From Sphingomonas sp. UV9 (GTDB taxonomy: Bacteria; Pseudomonadota; Alphaproteobacteria; Sphingomonadales; Sphingomonadaceae), in the NCBI RefSeq assembly GCF_004101245.1, contig NZ_SCIN01000003.1, positions 186,001 to 250,000 on the forward strand: a DNA stretch of 64,000 bases, given 5' to 3'. A model generated the notes under the pieces. That model saw only the letters and a program-made list of their open reading frames with translations. It was not told the DNA's origin and searched no databases. Made by a program: the position numbers and the translations under genes. Position 1 is the first letter of the stretch; every line of letters begins with the position of its first letter. Below, in pieces: positions 1 through 9,369 of the stretch.

Positions 1-351
1 CAGCCCGCTAGCCTTCACGTCGCGCGGCCCAAAGGCGCCTTTCAGCAAGGCTAGGCTCGAAAACGTCGCCTCCGCCTCGCGCAGTCGGACGAAGTCGCCC
101 TTGCCGGCCCAGTCCGCCTGCGGAATGCGCACATCGGTGATCCGGATCGTCGGATTGAACCCAAACGCATCGACCCGCTCGATCCCGCCGATCGTCACCG
201 GCCGTCCGAACCGCGCGGTCAGCTGCCGTTCGATCACACCCTTCAGCGAGCCCCAGGGGAATGCGGCGAGCGTGACAAGCGCCACCGCGAGCACGACCGC
301 CACGACGATTCCGGTGACCCGCACCCAGCGCTTTGCGAAAAATCCCCTCAT
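1..351 (-). CDS. AsmA-family protein, N-terminal fragment (cut by window edge)
   Basis: The reading frame runs off the left edge, so only the first 117 codons are visible. It opens with a short basic stretch and one hydrophobic helix (about residues 9-30, rich in Val/Ala/Leu), followed by a soluble part with GRPVTIGGIERVDAF, IRITDVRIPQ and a segment describing nested beta-strands. A single N-terminal anchor followed by a 'GRPVTIG...' strand is typical of AsmA/YhdP-like envelope proteins, large periplasmic proteins thought to take part in lipid transport between membranes. The ATG lies at 349-351. The family call rests on this short N-terminus only; the rest of the protein is outside the window. 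Confidence 0.6.
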   Translation of the reverse strand, partial: MRGFFAKRWVRVTGIVVAVVLAVALVTLAAFPWGSLKGVIERQLTARFGRPVTIGGIERVDAFGFNPTIRITDVRIPQADWAGKGDFVRLREAEATFSSLALLKGAFGPRDVKASGL

Positions 352-441
352 CGTATCGCGACGCGCCGAATGGGGAATCGTTCCGCCTGCGTCAGGGTCA
401 CTGCCGCGGATTTCGTGCGCGCCGGTCCGGATTGCTGAACA

Positions 442-541
442 CCACCCCGGCGAAGGCCGGGGCCCAATTAGGAGACGTCGCTAACGAAGGGTAGCGCTCA
501 ACCACACCTTTCCAATTGAGCCCCGGCGTTCGCCGGGGTGG
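442..541. repeat. Palindromic intergenic repeat, family A
   Basis: Two arms face each other: CACCCCGGCGAAGGCCGGGG followed by CCCAATT, and CAATTGAGCCCCGGCGTTCGCCGGGGTGG on the right. The arms are near-perfect reverse complements separated by about 40 bp. The same arm pair recurs at 4811-4916, 9020-9124, 17432-17535, 42910-43016 and 51920-52024, so this is a dispersed family. It occupies most of the 343-bp gap between the AsmA-like gene and the DUF1674 gene, together with the family C element next to it; no gene is visible in this gap. Confidence 0.85.
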
Positions 542-590
542 AAGAAGGGGGCGGGGAAAGGATTAGGGGAACAGAGCCGCAAACCCCGCC

Positions 591-670
591 CTGTCATCCT
601 GACGAAAGTCAGGATCCGGAGCCAGCAGCGTTGCCGTTCGTGACCCTGGATCCCCGCGTTCGCGGGGGAA
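591..670. repeat. Palindromic intergenic repeat, family C
   Basis: The left arm reads CTGTCATCCTGACGAAAGTC and carries its own hairpin (CCTGACGAAAGTCAGG). The right arm carries GATCCCCGCGTTCGCGGGG. Related elements with CGTCATTCCC/GGGATGACG ends occur at 4949-5045 and 55079-55161. This copy is more degenerate than the others and lies just downstream of the stop codon of the DUF1674 gene, where it could also act as a 3' end hairpin. Confidence 0.7.
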
Positions 671-694
671 CAGTCGATGCCCGAAAACCCGAGA

Positions 695-853
695 TCAGAA
701 ATCGATTGCCATGCCCTTCAGCTCCCAGTCGCCGTAGCGCGTGGGATCGCGCTCCTCCGGATCCACTGCTGGCGGTGCAACCTCGGGTTCGGGCACCGGC
801 GTGGTCTTCGCGAGATATTCGGGTGGCTTCACATGATCGGGGCGCTGGCCCAT
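695..853 (-). CDS. DUF1674 small protein, succinate dehydrogenase assembly factor 4-like
   Basis: This 52-residue protein ends with ERDPTRYGDWELKGMAIDF, the hallmark C-terminus of the DUF1674 family whose eukaryotic member SDHAF4 binds the flavinated SdhA subunit and protects it during complex II assembly. The N-terminal half (PDHVKPPEYLAKTTPVPEPE) is Pro-rich and probably disordered. The start ATG at 851-853 is preceded by GGAG about 8 nt upstream, supporting this start over longer readings. It is divergent from rsmB, with starts about 110 bp apart, so the gap probably holds both promoters. A role in SDH assembly is inferred from the family. Confidence 0.8.
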   Translation of the reverse strand: MGQRPDHVKPPEYLAKTTPVPEPEVAPPAVDPEERDPTRYGDWELKGMAIDF

Positions 854-961
854 CGCGGCTCTCCGGATTTGCGTGTTTCGGTCGTAACCGCCACATGGGC
901 CCTCTCGCGCCGCTTTTCCATGCTTGGGCAAGCGACGCGACCCGAACGCGAAGGACCTTTG

Positions 962-2239
962 ATGCCCGACTACACCCACGCCCCCGAGCCGCTCGGCGTC
1001 CCCACCCGCCGCGCCGCGCTCCGCCTGCTCGACGCCGTGCTCCGTCGCGGCGAGTCGCTCGAATCCGCGCTCCCCGCCGCCACGCGCGCGATCCACGGCC
1101 CCGATCGCGGCCTCGCCCACGCGATCGCCGCCGAGACGCTGCGCCGCCTCCCCGATCTCGACGCGATGATCGATTCGGTGACCAAGACCAACCTGCCCGA
1201 CGATGCGAAGGCGCGGATGGCGCTGCGGATCGCGCTGGTCCAGGTGCTGATCCTCGGCACGCCCTCGCACGCCGCGATCTCGACCGTGCTGCCGCTGGTC
1301 GACGGCGGCCCGCGCAAACTCGTCCACGGCGTGTTCGGCACGCTGTTCCGCGCCAACATGCTGCTCCCCGAGGTGCCGACGCTGCCGGCCCCCGTCGAAC
1401 TCCGCTGGGAAGCCGCGTGGGGCGAGGAAATGGTCGACGCCGCCGGCCGCGCGATCGCCCAGGTGCCGCCGCTCGACCTGACGATCGCCGACCCGGCCGA
1501 AACCGAAGGCTGGCGCGAGAAACTCGGTGGCGAAAGCTTCATGCCCGGGCACCTCCGTCTCGGCGACCACGACTCGGTCCCCGACATGGCAGGCTTTGGC
1601 GACGGCGCCTGGTGGGTGCAGGACATCGCCGCCTCGCTCCCCGCGCGCCTGCTGGGGAAGGGGGAGGGCCACGTCCTCGATCTCTGCGCAGCCCCCGGCG
1701 GCAAGACGCTGCAGCTCGCCGCGGCAGGGTGGACCGTCACCTCGGTCGATAATTCGCAGAGCCGCATCAAGCGCCTCCGCGAGAACCTGTATCGCACGCA
1801 CCTGAAGGCCGAGGTCGTCAACGCCGACATCCTCGAATGGGCCCCGGCCGAGCCCGCCGACGCGATCCTGATCGACGCGCCGTGCAGCGCGACGGGCATC
1901 TTCCGCCGCCACCCCGACGTCCTCCACCGCGTCCGCCCCTCGATCATCGCCGAGACCGCAGCGCTCCAGGCGCGCATCTTCGCAAGGGCGGCGGACTGGG
2001 TGAAGCCCGGCGGCACGCTCGTCTACGCCACCTGCTCGCTCGAACCATCGGAGGGCGAAGCGCAACTCGATGCGTTCCTCGCCGCCCGCAGCGACTACAC
2101 GATCGCGCCAATCGACCCGTCCGAACTTCCCGCCGGCATCACCCCCACCGAGGCCGGCACCATCCGCACGCTCCCCGGCATGCTGGCGGACCAGGGCGGC
2201 TGCGACGGCTTCTTCATCACCCGATTGAAGCGCAGCTAA
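962..2239 (+). CDS. rsmB: 16S rRNA m5C methyltransferase, RsmB/NOP2 family
   Basis: The 425-residue protein has an N-terminal NusB-like RNA-binding domain (about residues 15-145) and a C-terminal SAM-dependent methyltransferase domain. Visible motifs are the SAM site LCAAPGGKT near residue 240, DAPCSATG near residue 304 (the Pro-Cys loop) and [12 protein letters not shown] near residue 355, giving the two cysteines expected of RNA m5C methyltransferases. RsmB modifies C967 of 16S rRNA. The ATG at 962 has AAGGA 9 nt upstream; longer in-frame readings extend over non-coding repeat sequence and are rejected. The gene is followed by rpe after a family B repeat. Confidence 0.92.
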   Translation: MPDYTHAPEPLGVPTRRAALRLLDAVLRRGESLESALPAATRAIHGPDRGLAHAIAAETLRRLPDLDAMIDSVTKTNLPDDAKARMALRIALVQVLILGTPSHAAISTVLPLVDGGPRKLVHGVFGTLFRANMLLPEVPTLPAPVELRWEAAWGEEMVDAAGRAIAQVPPLDLTIADPAETEGWREKLGGESFMPGHLRLGDHDSVPDMAGFGDGAWWVQDIAASLPARLLGKGEGHVLDLCAAPGGKTLQLAAAGWTVTSVDNSQSRIKRLRENLYRTHLKAEVVNADILEWAPAEPADAILIDAPCSATGIFRRHPDVLHRVRPSIIAETAALQARIFARAADWVKPGGTLVYATCSLEPSEGEAQLDAFLAARSDYTIAPIDPSELPAGITPTEAGTIRTLPGMLADQGGCDGFFITRLKRS

Positions 2240-2243
2240 TAAA

Positions 2244-2361
2244 TCCTCCCCCGCCAGGGGGAGGTGGCACCGAAGGTTACGGAGGGGGAGGACACGGAAC
2301 GGGCGTGTCGCTTACCGCCCCCTCCGTCGCTTCGCGCCACCTCCCCCTGGCGGGAGAGGAT
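2244..2361. repeat. Palindromic intergenic repeat, family B
   Basis: The element begins TCCTCCCCCGCCAGGGGGAG and ends CACCTCCCCCTGGCGGGAGAGGA, with an internal GGTTACGGAGGGGGAGG and its partner CCCCTCCGTCGCTTCGCGCC. It therefore folds as a long imperfect hairpin. Copies with the same ends are at 25619-25742, 29318-29442 and 40384-40505, with a fragment at 21094-21147. It fills most of the space between rsmB and rpe. Confidence 0.85.
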
Positions 2362-2405
2362 TGAAACACTTCGCACCACGTGAATCCCGCGCTAGGACAC
2401 TTCGC

Positions 2406-3062
2406 ATGCATCCCGTCCGTATCGCCCCCTCCATCCTCTCCGCCGATTTCGCCAAACTCGGCGACGAAGTCCGCGCCATCGACGCGGCCGGTGCCGACTG
2501 GATCCATATCGACGTGATGGACGGCCATTTCGTCCCCAACATCTCGTTCGGCCCCGCGGTCATGAAGTCGGTCCGCGGCGTCACCACCAAGCCGTTCGAC
2601 GTCCACCTCATGATCTCGCCCGTCGACGCCTATCTCGACGCGTTCGCAGACGCCGGCGCCGACTGCATCACCGTGCATTACGAGGCCGGCCCGCACATCC
2701 ACCGCTCGCTCCAGCACATCAAGGGCCTCGGCAAGCGCGCGGGCATCGTGATCTGCCCCGGCACGCCCGCCAAGATGCTCGATTACCTGATCGACATGGT
2801 CGACCTCGTGCTGGTGATGAGCGTCAACCCGGGCTTCGGCGGCCAGAGCTTCATCCCGAGCCAGCTCAAGAAGATCTCGGCGATCCGCACGATGATCGAG
2901 AAGAGCGGCCGCGACATCGATCTCGAGGTCGATGGCGGCGTCGACGCCGAATGGGCCAAGCGCTGTATCGAGGCCGGTGCCGACGCGCTGGTCGCCGGCA
3001 CCTCGGTGTTCCGCGGCGGCCCCGATCATTATGCCGCCAACATCGCCGCGTTGCGGGGGTGA
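2406..3062 (+). CDS. rpe: Ribulose-phosphate 3-epimerase
   Basis: The 218-residue TIM-barrel enzyme interconverts ribulose 5-phosphate and xylulose 5-phosphate in the pentose phosphate pathway. [11 protein letters not shown] opens the barrel, [12 protein letters not shown] (about residues 34-45) and DVHLMI supply metal-binding His/Asp residues, NPGFGGQ (near residue 140) is the phosphate loop, and DGGV (near 176) holds the second catalytic Asp. Length matches the family. MHPVRIAPS is chosen as start because longer readings run into the family B repeat. The stop codon overlaps the GTG start of the next gene, so translational coupling is likely. Confidence 0.95.
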   Translation: MHPVRIAPSILSADFAKLGDEVRAIDAAGADWIHIDVMDGHFVPNISFGPAVMKSVRGVTTKPFDVHLMISPVDAYLDAFADAGADCITVHYEAGPHIHRSLQHIKGLGKRAGIVICPGTPAKMLDYLIDMVDLVLVMSVNPGFGGQSFIPSQLKKISAIRTMIEKSGRDIDLEVDGGVDAEWAKRCIEAGADALVAGTSVFRGGPDHYAANIAALRG

Positions 3063-4795
3063 ACGACACGCCTGATCCAGTAACCGAGCCCGCCCCCGAC
3101 GGGATCGAGGAAGGTCGCCGCCTGATCCGGCTCGGCGGCGACAAGGGGCTGTCGCTTGCCGATCGCCTTGCCGAGCGCTTCCACCGGCTGACCTGGCGCA
3201 CGCCTATCCACACGCTGCGCTTGCGGGGACGATACCCGCTGAAGCTGATCGCGGTGCCCGACGATCCCATCCTCGGCGATATTCCGCGCGGGCATCTGCT
3301 GCTGGAGGGCGTGCTGTCGTTCCGCGGCGAGGCGCGCGATATCGAAACGCTCGATCTCGCCAAGCCCTTGCCGAAGCCGTTCGCCGAATACCTCCATAGT
3401 TTCGCCTGGCTGCGCGACCTGTCGACCGTCGCCACCCGCGCGCGGGGCGCACCGATCGCCGAATATCTGATGGGGCTCTGGCTTACCGCTTATGCCGACA
3501 AGCCCGGCGGGATCGCGTGGCGGCCTGATATGTGGGGCCGTCGCATCCTCGCCTGGACCGCGCACGCGCCGCTGATCCTGTCCTCGTCCGACCTGATCTA
3601 CCGCTCGAAAGTGCTCAACGCGCTCGCCAAAGGCGCGCTGCATCTCGATCGTGCCGCCGACAAGGCACCCGCGGGTGCCCCCCGCATCGCCGCATGGTGC
3701 GGTGTCGTCGCGGCCGGCCTGCTCATCCCCGGCGGCGAGCCGCGCCAGCAATTCGGCGAGGCGGGCCTGCTCCGCGCACTTGGCACGGGCCTGTTCGACG
3801 ATGGCGGCTCGGTCTCGCGCAGCCCGGCGATGTTGCTCGATTCGATCCAGTTGCTCACGCTGCTCCAGGAAAGCTACGCGGCGCGCGGGCTGGAATTGCC
3901 CGAGACCGCGGTGATGGCGCTCAACAAGATGGTCGCGGCGCTGCTCGGCGTCGCGCATGCCGATCGCGGTCTGTCGAGCTGGCAGGGCGGCGGTCCCGCC
4001 TCGGAAACGCAGGTCGCGGCGGTGATCGAGGCCAGCGGCGTCCGCACCCGCCCGCTGCGCCAGGCGCGCGACTGGGGTTATCAACGCCTCGCCGCCGGCA
4101 CCGCCGTGCTGATCGTGGATGCGGCGCCCCCGCCGATCGCGCGCCTCGTCGAGGGTGGCTGCGCCTCGACGCTCGCGTTCGAATTCTCCGACGGCCCGGC
4201 GCGCATCGTCGTCAATTGCGGCGGCGCGCGCGCTGGCGTCGCGCAACTCCCGCCCGCGATGGTCGAAGGCTTGCGCTCGACCGCTGCGCATTCGACGCTG
4301 ACGATCGCCGACAGCAATTCGACCGCGATCCTTGCCGACGGCACGCTCGGCCGCGGTGTCGCCGAGGTCGAGCTCAGCCGCCAGGAATCGGAGGCCGCGA
4401 GCCGGATCGAGGCGAGCCATGACGGCTATGTCCGCCGCTGGGGTTTCCTCCACCGCCGCCAGCTGATGCTGACCGGCGACGGCCGCGAACTCCGCGGCGA
4501 GGACGCGCTGCTCCCGCAGGGCCGCAAGCGCCGCGTCGGCCTGTCGCTGTTCTCGATCCGCTTCCATTTGGGCGCAGGTGTCCAAGTGTCGCCCACCGCC
4601 GACGGCCTAGGCGCGATCCTTCGCCTGCCAGGCGGACCGCTATGGCAGTTCCGCTGCCGCGGCGGCGCGCTGGTGGTCGAGGACAGCGTCTGGATCGACT
4701 CCGACGGCCGCCCCGTCGCGACGCAGCAGCTGATGATCACCGGCGAAGCGGCGGCCGGCGGCGCCAGTGTAAGCTGGGCGCTGAAAAAGGCCTGA
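3059..4795 (+). CDS. Heparinase II/III-like family protein
   Basis: The 578-residue protein has an N-terminal helical half (Trp-rich segments such as [17 protein letters not shown] around residues 155-175) and a C-terminal beta-rich half (about 370-578), as in heparinase II/III-like polysaccharide lyases. GTG at 3059-3061 overlaps the rpe stop TGA, giving a GTGA junction, which I take as the real start. No signal peptide is obvious, unlike secreted lyases, so the substrate and cellular site are uncertain. My recollection is that sphingomonads commonly keep this gene between rpe and purH, which suggests a housekeeping role rather than foraging; that is inference. Confidence 0.82.
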   Translation: MNDTPDPVTEPAPDGIEEGRRLIRLGGDKGLSLADRLAERFHRLTWRTPIHTLRLRGRYPLKLIAVPDDPILGDIPRGHLLLEGVLSFRGEARDIETLDLAKPLPKPFAEYLHSFAWLRDLSTVATRARGAPIAEYLMGLWLTAYADKPGGIAWRPDMWGRRILAWTAHAPLILSSSDLIYRSKVLNALAKGALHLDRAADKAPAGAPRIAAWCGVVAAGLLIPGGEPRQQFGEAGLLRALGTGLFDDGGSVSRSPAMLLDSIQLLTLLQESYAARGLELPETAVMALNKMVAALLGVAHADRGLSSWQGGGPASETQVAAVIEASGVRTRPLRQARDWGYQRLAAGTAVLIVDAAPPPIARLVEGGCASTLAFEFSDGPARIVVNCGGARAGVAQLPPAMVEGLRSTAAHSTLTIADSNSTAILADGTLGRGVAEVELSRQESEAASRIEASHDGYVRRWGFLHRRQLMLTGDGRELRGEDALLPQGRKRRVGLSLFSIRFHLGAGVQVSPTADGLGAILRLPGGPLWQFRCRGGALVVEDSVWIDSDGRPVATQQLMITGEAAAGGASVSWALKKA

Positions 4796-4810
4796 CGGTC
4801 TTTTTGACCT

Positions 4811-4916
4811 CCACCCCGGCGAAGGCCGGGGCCCAATTGGAAAGGTGGCAATAACGAAGCGCGATCCTCCGTTAGCGACCTCCCCCGATTGGACCCCGGC
4901 CTCCGCCGGGGCGGTA
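4811..4916. repeat. Palindromic intergenic repeat, family A
   Basis: The left arm CCACCCCGGCGAAGGCCGGG with GCCCAATTGG faces the right arm CGATTGGACCCCGGCCTCCGCCGGGGCGG. It starts 15 bp after the stop codon of the heparinase-like gene, right after a short CTTTTTGAC tract, so it may double as a transcription end hairpin. With the neighbouring family C element it fills the 334-bp gap before purH. Confidence 0.85.
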
Positions 4917-4948
4917 CTTTTCGCGGCGGCAGCACGGTCTTCCTACTT

Positions 4949-5045
4949 CGTCATTCCCGCGGAGGCGGGAACCCATATTGGCGAACCTTGCGATAGAAGC
5001 GCTGGCTCCAGAGGATATGAATCCCCGGCTGCGCGGGGATGACGG
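4949..5045. repeat. Palindromic intergenic repeat, family C
   Basis: The element opens CGTCATTCCCGCGGAGGCGGGAA, with an internal hairpin CCCGCGGAGGCGGG, and closes with CCCCGGCTGCGCGGGGATGACG, a second hairpin whose end is the reverse complement of the opening CGTCATTCCC. Such twin-hairpin, inverted-end architecture resembles REP/BIME-type elements. It ends about 85 bp upstream of the purH start. Confidence 0.8.
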
Positions 5046-5129
5046 CGTTGGTCAATGAGTCCCGCCCCCTGTTCCCCAACGTCAACCGACGCTAAGGCCC
5101 GCCGCACGGCGACTCCACGAAAGACCCCC

Positions 5130-6704
5130 ATGACCAGCATCCCGATCACCCTGCCTATTCGGCGCGCGCTCCTGTCCGTTTCCGACAAGACCGGAATCGT
5201 CGATCTCGGCACGGCGCTGGCCAGCCACGGTGTCGAGCTCGTCTCCACCGGCGGCACCGCCACCGCCCTCCGCGCCGCCGGCCTGACGGTACGCGACGTC
5301 AGCGAACTCACCGGCTTCCCCGAGATGATGGACGGCCGCGTCAAGACGCTCCACCCGATGGTCCACGGCGGCCTCCTCGCGGTCCGCGACGACGCCGGCC
5401 ATGCCGCCTCGATGGCCGAGCACAAGATCGGCGCGATCGACCTCGTGATCGTCAATCTCTACCCGTTCGAAGCCACCGTCGCGAAGGGCGCGGACCGCGA
5501 CACCGTGATCGAGAATATCGACATCGGCGGCCCCAGCATGGTGCGGTCGGCGGCCAAGAACCACGCCTATGTCGCGATCGTCACCGACCCTGCCGACTAT
5601 GCGCTCGTCGCGGGCGGCACCACGACGCTCGACGACCGCAAGCGCCTTGCCGCGAAGGCGTTCGCCACCACCGCCGCCTATGATTCGGCGATCGCGACGT
5701 GGTTCGGCACCGTCGACCAGGCCGAGGAATTCCCCGCCACGCTGCCGATCACGCTGAAGCGCGGCGACAGCTTGCGCTACGGCGAAAACCCGCACCAGTC
5801 CGCGGCCTTCTATACGGCAACAGGAAACGTCCGCGGTATCGGCCAGGCCCGCCAGCTCCAGGGCAAGGCGCTCAGCTACAACAACCTCAACGACGCAGAC
5901 GCAGCCCTCGAACTCATCGCCGAATTCCGCGACGCTGAGCCTTCCGTCGTGATCGTCAAGCACGCCAACCCCTGCGGCGTCGCCACCGCGTCGACGCTCG
6001 CCGAAGCCTATGCCGCCGCGTTCGCCTGCGACACGGTCTCCGCATTCGGCGGCATCATCGCCGTCAACCGTCGCCTCGACGCCGAAACCGCGCGCGCGAT
6101 CACCGGCATCTTCACCGAGGTCGTCGTCGCCCCCGACGCGGACGACGACGCGATCGCGCTGTTCGCCGCCAAGAAGAACCTCCGCCTGCTGCTGACCGGC
6201 GACCTCCCCGATCCCGCCCGCACCGGCCTTACGGCAAAGTCGATCGCCGGCGGCTGGCTCGTCCAGGGTCGTGACAACGGCACGCCGGGTGAGTTGACCG
6301 TCGTCACCAAGCGCCAGCCGACCGAGCAGGAGCTGATCGACTGCCGCTTCGCCTGGACCGTCGCCAAGCACACCAAGTCCAACGCGATCGTCTACGCCAA
6401 GGACGGCAGCACCGCCGGGATCGGCGCGGGCCAGATGAACCGCCTCGAATCCGCGCGCATCGCCGCGTGGAAGGCGAAGGACGCCGCCGACAAGGCCGGC
6501 TGGTCGACCCCGCGCACGATCGGCTCGGCGGTCGCCTCCGACGCGTTCTTCCCCTTCGCCGACGGTTTGCTGGCGGCAGTCGAGGCGGGGGCGACCGCGG
6601 TGATCCAGCCCGGCGGCTCGATCCGCGACGCCGACGTCATCGCGGCGGCCGACGAAGCCGGCCTGGCAATGGTCTTCACCGGCATGCGCCACTTTCGGCA
6701 TTGA
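5130..6704 (+). CDS. purH: Bifunctional AICAR transformylase / IMP cyclohydrolase
   Basis: The 524-residue enzyme catalyses the last two steps of de novo IMP synthesis. The N-terminal MGS-like cyclohydrolase domain (about 1-150) contains [17 protein letters not shown] and [13 protein letters not shown]. The C-terminal transformylase domain (about 200-524) contains [11 protein letters not shown] and [11 protein letters not shown], whose Lys-His pair near residues 276-277 is catalytic. Length matches the family. The ATG at 5130 is preceded by CGAAAGA; readings that begin further upstream extend into intergenic repeat sequence. The gene appears to be transcribed alone. Confidence 0.96.
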   Translation: MTSIPITLPIRRALLSVSDKTGIVDLGTALASHGVELVSTGGTATALRAAGLTVRDVSELTGFPEMMDGRVKTLHPMVHGGLLAVRDDAGHAASMAEHKIGAIDLVIVNLYPFEATVAKGADRDTVIENIDIGGPSMVRSAAKNHAYVAIVTDPADYALVAGGTTTLDDRKRLAAKAFATTAAYDSAIATWFGTVDQAEEFPATLPITLKRGDSLRYGENPHQSAAFYTATGNVRGIGQARQLQGKALSYNNLNDADAALELIAEFRDAEPSVVIVKHANPCGVATASTLAEAYAAAFACDTVSAFGGIIAVNRRLDAETARAITGIFTEVVVAPDADDDAIALFAAKKNLRLLLTGDLPDPARTGLTAKSIAGGWLVQGRDNGTPGELTVVTKRQPTEQELIDCRFAWTVAKHTKSNAIVYAKDGSTAGIGAGQMNRLESARIAAWKAKDAADKAGWSTPRTIGSAVASDAFFPFADGLLAAVEAGATAVIQPGGSIRDADVIAAADEAGLAMVFTGMRHFRH

Positions 6705-6756
6705 GTTAGGGTTGGCCGGTAGGGGTGAGGCGGTACCCTCCGCCGCCCCACCCGCC

Positions 6757-6851
6757 CGTCATGCCGGGCTCGTTCCGGCATCCACGGTCCCGCAAACCAA
6801 ACGTACCTGAGTACGCGGTCCGGTGGATGCCGGAACAAGCCCGGCATGACG
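6757..6851. repeat. Palindromic intergenic repeat, family E
   Basis: The left arm CGTCATGCCGGGCTCGTTCC continues GGCATCCAC and the right arm is GTGGATGCCGGAACAAGCCC continuing GGCATGACG. The two arms of about 29 bp are almost exact reverse complements around a 36-bp centre containing GTACCTGAGTACG. A partly decayed copy is at 16357-16449. The copy lies between purH and the glnK promoter; apart from it and the promoter, the 306-bp gap shows no gene. Confidence 0.85.
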
Positions 6852-6960
6852 GGACAGCAAATGCCCGTTTTTCGGGCACCTTCACCGCACTGCACAAGTT
6901 TTAACCGCAAACTTCCCTCTGCTCGCCCGCAAAGCACACCTCACCCCTCCATACCGCAAC

Positions 6961-6976
6961 TGGCACGCACATTGCG
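6961..6976 (+). promoter_or_regulatory. Sigma-54 (RpoN) promoter of glnK-amtB
   Basis: TGGCACGCACATTGCG matches the -24/-12 consensus TGGCACG-N4-TTGCW at every position except the last. Spacing between GG and GC is exactly right. The element ends 34 bp before the glnK ATG, with the run GGGGAAGGGGG as ribosome-binding region in between. RpoN-dependent control of glnK-amtB by NtrC under nitrogen limitation is the established pattern in proteobacteria. I did not find an unambiguous NtrC enhancer site upstream. Confidence 0.93.
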
Positions 6977-7010
6977 AGGCTCCCCCCATACAACTGGGGA
7001 AGGGGGCGCG

Positions 7011-7349
7011 ATGAAACTCGTCATTGCCATCATCAAGCCGTTCAAGCTGGACGAGGTGCGCGAAGCGCTCACCACGATCGGCGTGGCGGGTATGACGGTC
7101 ACCGAAGTCAAGGGTTTCGGCCGTCAAAAGGGCCAGACCGAGATCTATCGGGGGGCCGAGTACAGCACCAACATGGTGCCCAAGATCAAGATCGAGGTGG
7201 TCTGCGCGGCCAGCCTGTCCGACCGCGTGGTCGAGGCGATCCAGGCGTCGGCGAACACCGGCGCGATCGGCGATGGCAAGATCTTCGTGCTCGACGTCGG
7301 CCAGGCGGTGCGCATCCGCACCGGCGAAACCGACGATTCAGCGCTCTGA
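7011..7349 (+). CDS. glnK: Nitrogen regulatory protein P-II, GlnK type
   Basis: The protein has the standard 112 residues. KLVIAIIKPFKLDEVREAL starts the ferredoxin-like fold, and the T-loop carries GRQKGQTEIYRGAEYS with Tyr51, the uridylylation site of PII proteins. GAIGDGKIFV forms the B-loop and the C-terminus ends with RIRTGETDDSAL. PII trimers bind ATP/ADP and 2-oxoglutarate and gate the AmtB channel. It lies 11 bp upstream of amtB and behind the RpoN promoter at 6961, which together identify it as the GlnK paralogue rather than GlnB. Confidence 0.96.
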   Translation: MKLVIAIIKPFKLDEVREALTTIGVAGMTVTEVKGFGRQKGQTEIYRGAEYSTNMVPKIKIEVVCAASLSDRVVEAIQASANTGAIGDGKIFVLDVGQAVRIRTGETDDSAL

Positions 7350-7360
7350 GGGGGGACACG

Positions 7361-8725
7361 ATGAAGCATGATATGAAGACAACCGCCTCGGCGGTTCTAG
7401 GGTTAGGAGCGGCGATGATCGCCGCCGTGCCCGCCTGGGCGCAAGAGGTCGCGGCGCCCGTCGTCGCACCGGTGGTTGCCACCGTGAACAAGGGCGACAC
7501 CGCCTGGATGATGACCTCGACGGTCCTCGTCCTGATGATGATCCTGCCGGGTCTCGCGCTGTTCTACGGCGGTCTTACCCGCTCGAAGAACATGCTGTCG
7601 ACGATGACGCAGATCGGCGCCGTCGCGGCGCTCGCGATGCTGATCTGGGTGATGTGGGGCTATACGCTGGCATTCGGTCCGGACGTCACCAACCCGCTGC
7701 TCAGCAACTTCATCGGCAGCCTCGACAAGGCATTCCTCAAGGGCGTCACGCCAGCCTCGCAGGCGGCGACCTTCACCGCCGGCGTCGAGATCCCCGAATA
7801 TGTCTTCATCTGCTTCCAGATGACCTTCGCCGCGATCACCATCGCGCTGGTCCTGGGCTCGGTCGTCGAGCGCATGAAGTTCTCGGCCGTGATGGTGTTC
7901 GGCCTCGTCTGGCTGACGATCGTCTATTTCCCGATCGCGCACATGGTCTGGGCATCGAGCGGCTATTTCTTCAAGGCGGGCGCACTCGACTTCGCCGGCG
8001 GCACCGTGGTCCACATCAACGCCGGCGTCTCGGCACTGGTCGCGGCGCTGATCCTGGGCAAGCGCATCGGCTATCCGAAGGAGCCGATGGCGCCGCACTC
8101 GCTGGTCATGACCGGCATCGGCACCGGGCTGCTCTGGGTTGGCTGGTTCGGCTTTAACGCCGGCTCCGCGCTCGAGGCGAACGGTTCGGCCGGGCTCGCG
8201 ATGATCAACACCTTCGTCGCCACCGCATCCGCCGCGCTGTTCTGGATGCTTGCCGAGAAGCTCTCGGGTCACAAGGGGTCTGCGCTCGGCTTCTGCTCGG
8301 GCATCGTCGCCGGCCTCGTCGCCGTCACGCCGGCCGCGGGCAATTCCGGCCCGTTCGGTGCCATCGTCCTTGGCGCGATCGCCTCGCTCGTCTGCTTCAT
8401 GGCGGTGTCGAAGCTCAAGCCGATGCTCGGTTACGACGACTCGCTCGACGCCTTCGGGATCCACGGCATCGGCGGCATGATCGGCGCGATCGGCACCGCG
8501 GTGGTCTACGCTCCCTCGCTCGGCGGACCTGGTCCGGTCGACTATGCGATGGGTGCCAAGCTGCTGGTGCAGTTCCAGGCGGTGATCGTGACGATCATCT
8601 GGGCCTCGGTCGGCACCGCGATCGCGATCTTCATCGCCAAGGCAGCGACCGGTCTTCGGGTCTCGCCGGAAGTCGAACACGAGGGTCTCGACATCGGCGA
8701 ACACGGCGAACGCGCCTACAACTGA
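7361..8725 (+). CDS. amtB: Ammonium transporter
   Basis: The 454-residue protein has an N-terminal signal peptide (cleavage likely after AWAQ near residue 28), then GDTAWMM and about 11 membrane helices. Family signatures are LPGLALFYGGLTRSKNMLS, the pore segment DFAGGTVVHINAGVSALVA and FGIHGIGGMIGA, which supply the twin pore histidines, and GWFGFNAGSAL. The cytoplasmic tail (RVSPEVEHEGLDIGEHGERAYN) is the usual GlnK-docking end. It forms an operon with glnK, preceded by GGGGGGA 5 nt before the ATG, and is followed by a good intrinsic terminator. Confidence 0.96.
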   Translation: MKHDMKTTASAVLGLGAAMIAAVPAWAQEVAAPVVAPVVATVNKGDTAWMMTSTVLVLMMILPGLALFYGGLTRSKNMLSTMTQIGAVAALAMLIWVMWGYTLAFGPDVTNPLLSNFIGSLDKAFLKGVTPASQAATFTAGVEIPEYVFICFQMTFAAITIALVLGSVVERMKFSAVMVFGLVWLTIVYFPIAHMVWASSGYFFKAGALDFAGGTVVHINAGVSALVAALILGKRIGYPKEPMAPHSLVMTGIGTGLLWVGWFGFNAGSALEANGSAGLAMINTFVATASAALFWMLAEKLSGHKGSALGFCSGIVAGLVAVTPAAGNSGPFGAIVLGAIASLVCFMAVSKLKPMLGYDDSLDAFGIHGIGGMIGAIGTAVVYAPSLGGPGPVDYAMGAKLLVQFQAVIVTIIWASVGTAIAIFIAKAATGLRVSPEVEHEGLDIGEHGERAYN

Positions 8726-8792
8726 ACACCTGATCGGTAGCGCGCCACCCGAGCCCGCACCCACGACGTTCCTCCTGCGGACAACCTTGGCT

Positions 8793-8821
8793 CGGTGTGG
8801 CGACACACCGGGCCATTTTTT
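8793..8821 (+). terminator. Rho-independent terminator of glnK-amtB
   Basis: CGGTGTG and CACACCG form a perfect 7-bp stem around a GCGA tetraloop (8800-8803), followed by GGCC and six T residues. It stands about 70 bp after the amtB stop codon on the same strand. Confidence 0.85.
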
Positions 8822-8889
8822 GTTGGTCTATCGAAGTAGTACTTCGACCGAGGTCAGCGAGCAGGGTAGGGGGAGGGCACTCCTCCCTT

Positions 8890-8915
8890 GTTCTCCCGCG
8901 AACGCGGGAGCCCAG
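8890..8915. repeat. Single-arm copy of the TTCTCCCGCG hairpin family
   Basis: GTTCTCCCGCGAACGCGGGAG forms a compact hairpin and is followed by CCCAGGA. The same arm, in double inverted form, makes up the insertion inside thiD at 52475-52527. This copy lacks the opposing arm, so it is a half element. It is one of three repeat types packed into the 644-bp gene-free stretch 8726-9369. Confidence 0.65.
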
Positions 8916-9019
8916 GACCAAGCAAAGCGACACTGATGGAATGCTCCTTCCGCCCGCGGGAGGGGAGCCGAAAGTGCCGCCACCTGCTTGCGTTCGACCC
9001 TCAGGCCCTAGCCGCCAGT

Positions 9020-9124
9020 ACCACCCCGGCGAAGGCCAGGGCCCAATTGGGGAACGGCGATGACGAAGGACGATCCCCAGTTACATCGACCTCACCAATT
9101 GGACCCCGGCCTCCGCCGGGGTGG
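9020..9124. repeat. Palindromic intergenic repeat, family A
   Basis: The left arm CCACCCCGGCGAAGGCCAGG with GCCCAATTGG faces CCAATTGGACCCCGGCCTCC with GCCGGGGTGG. It is the copy nearest to consensus apart from one A in the left arm. It lies in the 644-bp gap between amtB and the divergent small membrane-protein gene. Confidence 0.85.
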
Positions 9125-9160
9125 TAAAGAGGTCGGACATCAAGAGCTCAGACCACCCCA

Positions 9161-9302
9161 CCCGTTCGTGCTGAGTAGAGACCGAGTAGCTCCGTCAGGA
9201 GCGTATCGAGGGCTCGTATCGAAGCATAAGGCCGCGCGCGCCAACCTGTCCTTCGACACGCCGCTTCGACAAGCTCAGCAGCTGTTCAGGACGAACGGGT
9301 GG
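9161..9302. repeat. Composite intergenic repeat, family F
   Basis: The ends are CCCGTTCGTGCTGAG and CAGGACGAACGGG, which are inverted. Inside are CGAGTAGCTCCGTCAGGAGC, GTATCGAGGGC and CTTCGACAAGCTCAGCAG. The same ends and inner words recur at 29155-29227 and, expanded, at 39328-39478. Family F is longer and more modular than the others, apparently assembled from several short hairpins. No gene is seen from 8822 to 9369. Confidence 0.75.
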
Positions 9303-9369
9303 GAAAGGGAGGCCGGGGCCCGGGCCAGGGCCAGGGCGCGCAAGGCGCGACCGCAACGGGTGTCCCCGA

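Noticed and set aside
538..1752. Long Arg/Pro-rich open frames opposite or across real genes (also near 10328-12118, 13415-15697 and 17618-19930)
   Set aside because: They are antisense or shifted-frame shadows of high-GC genes, with extreme Arg/Pro/Ala content and no start signals.
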